The translations under genes and the position numbers were made by a program. Of a stretch of 64,000 nucleotides of DNA, positions 60,264 to 64,000 are shown in pieces. The notes under the pieces were generated by a model that saw only the letters and a program-made list of their open reading frames with translations, was not told the DNA's origin and did not search any database. Source of the DNA: Symsagittifera roscoffensis (taxonomy: Eukaryota > Xenacoelomorpha > Acoela > Convolutidae). How positions within the stretch are numbered: the first letter of the stretch is position 1; each line of letters opens with the position of its first letter. The DNA lies in the NCBI RefSeq assembly GCF_963678635.1, contig NC_087069.1:47138276-47202275 (forward strand). The letters are read 5' to 3'.

Positions 60264-62698
60264 CTATGCCGCTAAGCCATAATCCACCTCGAGCGGGCCG
60301 GCCGACTCTGCCTCCAGTCTCGAGGCTATCACCTCATCAGGCAAGATCTTCACCTTCTTAGTCGTCAGTGTGCTCGGTGTCGTCTCTTTTCTCCGAGACT
60401 CAGCTTCGTTCATCAGACCTGCTCGGCTGGCTTTGACGCCCGAAAGCGCCTCTTCATGGCGGTGATGTGTCGCATACTTCACTGCATCCCAAAGTTGGGT
60501 GCAATCCGACTTGAAGTGTCCCTCCAAATTGCAGAAGAAGCACCTTGGTCCATTCTTCATTATGAGTCCTCTCATATACTCTTCGTGGTACTCGTCGGTC
60601 GCATCAACGTCATCGAGAAAGTAGCCTATTGCTTTCATGTTCTGCTTGTAAACAGAACAGGCGGAAACATGGTGGTCCATCGAGCCACAAATGGCACATG
60701 ACCTGCTCTTTTCCATGTCATCACGAGGTCTGTACCAGTTTTTGTTCCGCTGTAGTTGCCATAGTTTCTATAACAATTTTGCGACGTCGGTTTTATGAGC
60801 AAGTACTCACGCGAATTCATGCGCAAATCATCGGGCGTGGGTATCTGGTCAAGCGACAGGGTGAAGTGTGTGGCTAGCCTGGTTTTCAGCTCTTCACTCT
60901 TTACTCCATCCATGAACTTCGAGGCAATCGCCAAGTTTCACTCCGATATTCTCTCATCGGGATTGCTTCTCCTTCTGAGTAGTTCAAGGTCGTCCAAAAA
61001 CTTGTCTATCGATTCGTCATCTCTTTGACGCCTCTTTTCGAACTTCACCATAGCCTGATGCCCTTGCACACCAGAGCCGAAACGATTCAGCAAGATGTCA
61101 AAAATCTTGCGAGCGCTGTCTCGTTCATTGGTCCTTTTCGCCATTACAAAACTTAGGGCGGTACCCTCCGGGTTGCTTGTCAATGCGCTGCAATCCTGTT
61201 TCTTTGAGAGATTCTCTTCTTCAAAGTGCAACTTCATCACCTCTATCCAAGTATCGATGCAGCCATCTGACTCGTCCTTGTGTGACTTCGGCTTTTTGAG
61301 TGTCCTCCTTGACCTCTCTCTTCTCTCGGTTGACTTCGGGAGCTTGTTGATGATTGTTTCAAGAGATCTATTCAGAGGCTCAAACATCGAAGCATACATC
61401 GTTGTGTCCTGTGAGGCTGTAGTCAGATCTGGCACTGATATCACTTGTAGCACAGTGGGCAATCGTGTCTGCGGGGTGGAATTCGCTTCCGGTGCGACCG
61501 GATTTGTCCAAACTGGCCTCGATGGGGCTGCCCTGGGCCGCTCCCTTGTTTAGATTCATAATTCGTTCTCGAATTTTGCTGGGCCCCGGCATAGCTGCGT
61601 GATCCGTCTCCATCAATTGCCTGGCGTGAGCGTTCCCTCAGGGTGGAGCGCTCCTCTCGATTATTCCCGTTTAAGATCTCATCAAGCTTCCGCATCATCA
61701 GGTCAGATTTGACGTCCAACCTCTTCTCCAGGCTAGTCATCGTATGAGCATAGGTATTGTCGTGGTCGTTCAACAGTCGCTCGATCTCTCTTGTGATCCT
61801 AACTTCTCCTTCCTCTAAATCCTTGGTTGCGAATCAATTGAGCCTGATCGACTCTCGCCTGCGACTTCACGTTTGTTAGCTCATCTCGCAATTTCTTTTT
61901 ACCCTGGTGAGCCCTCTCTTCGACTCGAACTATTATCTTAGCCATGTCCCGTTGCAGTTCTTCAAGGCCTGTCATTACACCAGCAAACATGTCACTTATA
62001 TCGCCAGCCGCGTTAGACCCAGAGAAGATGAGGTCAACTGCGGTTGTAGCCTGGTACTTGATGATGCACCGCCCTTCTGCGTGCCCATCGACATCATCAA
62101 CCTGTCGAACGTCGAGGATACTCGTACGATTATCACATCAGACATCGGCCTGGTCGGCGAGTTGGACAACGCTTTCCTGCTCTTATCATCTCTTGGGCAC
62201 AGCGTGAAGTCCACACCCGGACGAGTCATCTCCGGATGGTCATAACTGGAAGATAAATCTTCAGTTTGTAGTAAACCATGCGCTCGTCGTACAAAGACTT
62301 CCAGCTTTTCTTGGCTTTCGAACTCGTTTGTTCATCACTCGGTCTTATACTTCAAATCATCGCATTTTTGCTTTGCTTGACTAGAGATGATTGTTCTTTT
62401 CTCCACTTGTTACTCTTTGTCTCTGATTTTCTGATTTGGACATTCCCCTGAACAACAGTTCTTCTCGCGGTTCGACCTCGGAACGCTCCGAGGCCTCCTC
62501 CGTTCCTTCAACTTCCTCCCGTTCAAAGTCCTCGCCTGGCTCTTCCAGGTCCGCGTGATGGTGGTAATCGTGTCGGATCAGCGTTTGCTCCCCTTCCTCG
62601 AAGGGGTCCATAAGCGTCTCGCTCGCCGGTCCGACCTCCACACTCCGCCCTTGATCGCCATGGAGGTTGTTCTCGCTTCTCAGTTTCATTCCGCTCAC
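60264..62698 (-). pseudogene. gag: Gag (minus-strand element)
   Basis: An acidic N-terminal frame (62,698-62,381, with Glu-rich EEVEGTEEASERSEVE) is followed by coiled-coil-like sequence (MTGLEELQRDMAKIIVRVEE, 61,970). A Gag core comes next (61,462-60,800), with TWIEVMKLHFEEENLSKKQD and ARKIFDILLNRFGSG, typical of Ty3-type capsids. Two CCHC zinc knuckles follow: CAICGSMDHHVSAC (about 60,695) and CFFCNLEGHFKSDC (about 60,540), both CX2CX4HX4C. Two knuckles contrast with the single one of the 19-kb element. Broken. Confidence 0.75.
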
Positions 62699-62714
62699 TG
62701 AAAGACCAGCTTGA

Positions 62715-63320
62715 TCTTAAGTCGCTCCGTCCTCAGCAAAAAGGTCGGAAACACTGCTAAACGAATATTGTCTACGCTTTGTTTTAACCTTTCGCATGCT
62801 TCCCGTGCTCAGCCTGGGGATCTTAGTCGTCAATTCTAACGAGTCTCTACGCTGCATGTTTTTTAATAAACAGTAATATTCGCACAAATTGACGACAATG
62901 CACATGTAGTGCAAATAAGTTCAAATTAATTTACTTAACGCTGCCTACTCGACTTCCTCAATATCAAAAATGTTCCTTGGATCTCTTGGTGATGATAGTA
63001 GTGACTCAGCTAAAGTTACACACAGGGCTTGCTTAGTGTTAAGATAATGCTAACTCCACCAGTTATCTAGTATAACAGTATCACAAAATTTTCACAAGAT
63101 ATGACCAATACACAAAACAATTGATAGTCAGATGAGAATATCCTACAGGTGACAGCGACCTTTCGTCAGTATCAATTTTACCGCCACACTCGTATCAATT
63201 CACTGCTTTGTTAAAATCAAACAATCTTTTTTAAAAGAGCAGTGATGATTCAGGAATAGATAAAAAAAACTTAGTCTTACAGAAAAAAGACTTCCCTCAA
63301 TTGAAACACTTCAAAAGAAC
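62715..63320. other. AT-rich region upstream of the minus-strand Gag
   Basis: Probably the leader or flank of the minus-strand element. No LTR ends, primer site or gene could be supported. Confidence 0.35.
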
Positions 63321-63322
63321 GA

Positions 63323-63715
63323 AGCTCGAGGCAACCTCTGATCGAAAATTTCTAAAGTCTATGAAAAAGCTCTCCCACACCCGGGACGCCCCAAGTGCAC
63401 GAGAGCAGGGAACAACATTTCTACTCAATTGAGTGTGTATTTACCTAATACACTCACCGAGGTCTTCTTTTATATAATCCCGGATTGCCCGAGCTTTCCT
63501 ATTAAGTAGCTCAAGGCAACCACTGATCGAAAATTTCTAATGTCTATGGAAAAGCTCTCCCACACGCGGGACGCGCCAAGTGCACGAGAGGAGGGAACAA
63601 CTTTTTTTCTCAAGTGAGTGTGAGTTTGCCTAATACACTCACCGAGGTCTTCTTTCGTGTGTTCCCGGATTGCCCGAGTGTTTCTAATAAGTAGCTCAAG
63701 GCAACCACACAACCA
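63323..63715. repeat. 185-bp tandem repeat (two full units and a partial third)
   Basis: Units start at 63,323, 63,508 and 63,693 with AGCTCGAGGCAACC or AGCTCAAGGCAACC. Each contains AAAGCTCTCCCACAC, GGGACGC, AGTGCACGAGAG and CTAATACACTCACCGAGGTC. The units differ at a modest number of positions. The first unit has TTTTATATAATCCCGG, a TATA-like patch. It could be the promoter array (U3) of a lost LTR for the minus-strand element, or a small independent satellite. Confidence 0.8.
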
Positions 63716-64000
63716 AAATTACAATCGAAAAAAAATTGGTTCGGGTACTTCTGAATGATCCACTCTAGAATCCAAATTTGATCCCAATTTCCGGTTCAAT
63801 AGGGCTCCTGTGATCCTAATATGCTCGCCCGTTGGTAATTGACCCTTTATTCCGACTCTAAATGAATTTTTCAGTTGCTCAAATTGCCGCAGAAGGTACC
63901 CCTATATTTTCAATAAGGAGGGTTGTTAAGGGGCTTAATTCACTCCGGAGGGTTACTTTGGAGGTTTGTCAAGACACTTAGCTTACTCCGGAGGGTTACT
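63716..64000. other. Window end with short CTCCGGAGGGTTACT repeats
   Basis: Wording AGGGTTGTTAAGGGGCTTAA and CTCCGGAGGGTTACT is repeated at 63,940-64,000 and runs off the window. A similar phrase exists near 31,255-31,300. No gene is seen. Confidence 0.4.

Larger units (their letters stand above)
51105..62700 (-). mobile_element. Ty3/gypsy-type element, minus-strand copy (fossil, broken)
   Basis: Read from right to left it contains, in order: an acidic N-terminal frame and Gag (62,698-60,264), protease (60,250-59,300), RT (about 58,930-58,150), RNase H (about 58,110-57,830), an acidic linker (57,600-56,700), integrase (56,450-55,400), tail (55,408-54,761), macro-like domain (54,724-53,945), a spacer, and the coiled-coil plus SGNH frame (53,492-51,105). 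It is the fullest copy of the second family in the window. It has many breaks, and no LTR pair was found, although a 185-bp tandem repeat lies just upstream of Gag. Confidence 0.85.

Noticed and set aside
1-64000. tRNA, rRNA, CRISPR arrays, operons or prokaryotic signals
   Set aside because: None seen. Spliced genes, LTR elements and AT-rich introns point to a eukaryotic chromosome.

Overview
This is a stretch of AT-rich eukaryotic, almost certainly invertebrate, chromosome. One multi-exon host gene is visible. Its introns are GT-AG, and most of its 3' splice sites read TTTCAG or TTTTCAG, the short acceptor style typical of nematodes. A nematode is therefore my best guess, but nothing here names a species. 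I see no rRNA, tRNA, CRISPR or prokaryotic genes.

Layout. (1) 1-8,662 holds the last seven visible coding exons of a plus-strand host gene of unknown function. Its largest intron carries a field of palindromic repeats, a solo LTR and a small hAT-like non-autonomous DNA transposon. (2) About 6,840-31,175 (with a gap) and 32,570-38,390 are two copies of a segmental duplication that includes the last three exons of the host gene. (3) Copy 1 of that duplication is split by a 19.1-kb Ty3/gypsy-type LTR element at 11,869-31,007. It has matching LTRs, 4-bp target duplications, a long Gag, Pol, an Env that resembles chuvirus glycoproteins, and an extra 602-codon open frame of unknown function. Copy 2 of the duplication preserves the empty insertion site. 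(4) 38,390-41,280 is poor in recognisable features, with a possible BEL/Pao relic. (5) 41,290-62,700 is a fossil cluster of a second, less AT-rich Ty3/gypsy-type family. A plus-strand, internally rearranged set of pieces (41,290-51,105) meets a minus-strand copy (51,105-62,700) tail to tail. (6) 62,700-64,000 holds a 185-bp tandem repeat and no gene.

The most interesting signal is in the second family. After integrase, both copies encode a domain that aligns without gaps over two long blocks to the OARD1/Poa1-type macro domain (ADP-ribose binding fold). Downstream of it comes a separate reading frame with a helical start, a coiled coil and a GDSL/SGNH-hydrolase-like domain. That frame occurs three times in the window. 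A Ty3-type element with both a macro domain and an SGNH frame is not an architecture I know.

All LTR elements here are treated as fossils. The 19-kb element is the freshest: I count about seven substitutions plus one short indel between its LTRs, and roughly half a dozen breaks in its coding region. The second family is much more decayed.
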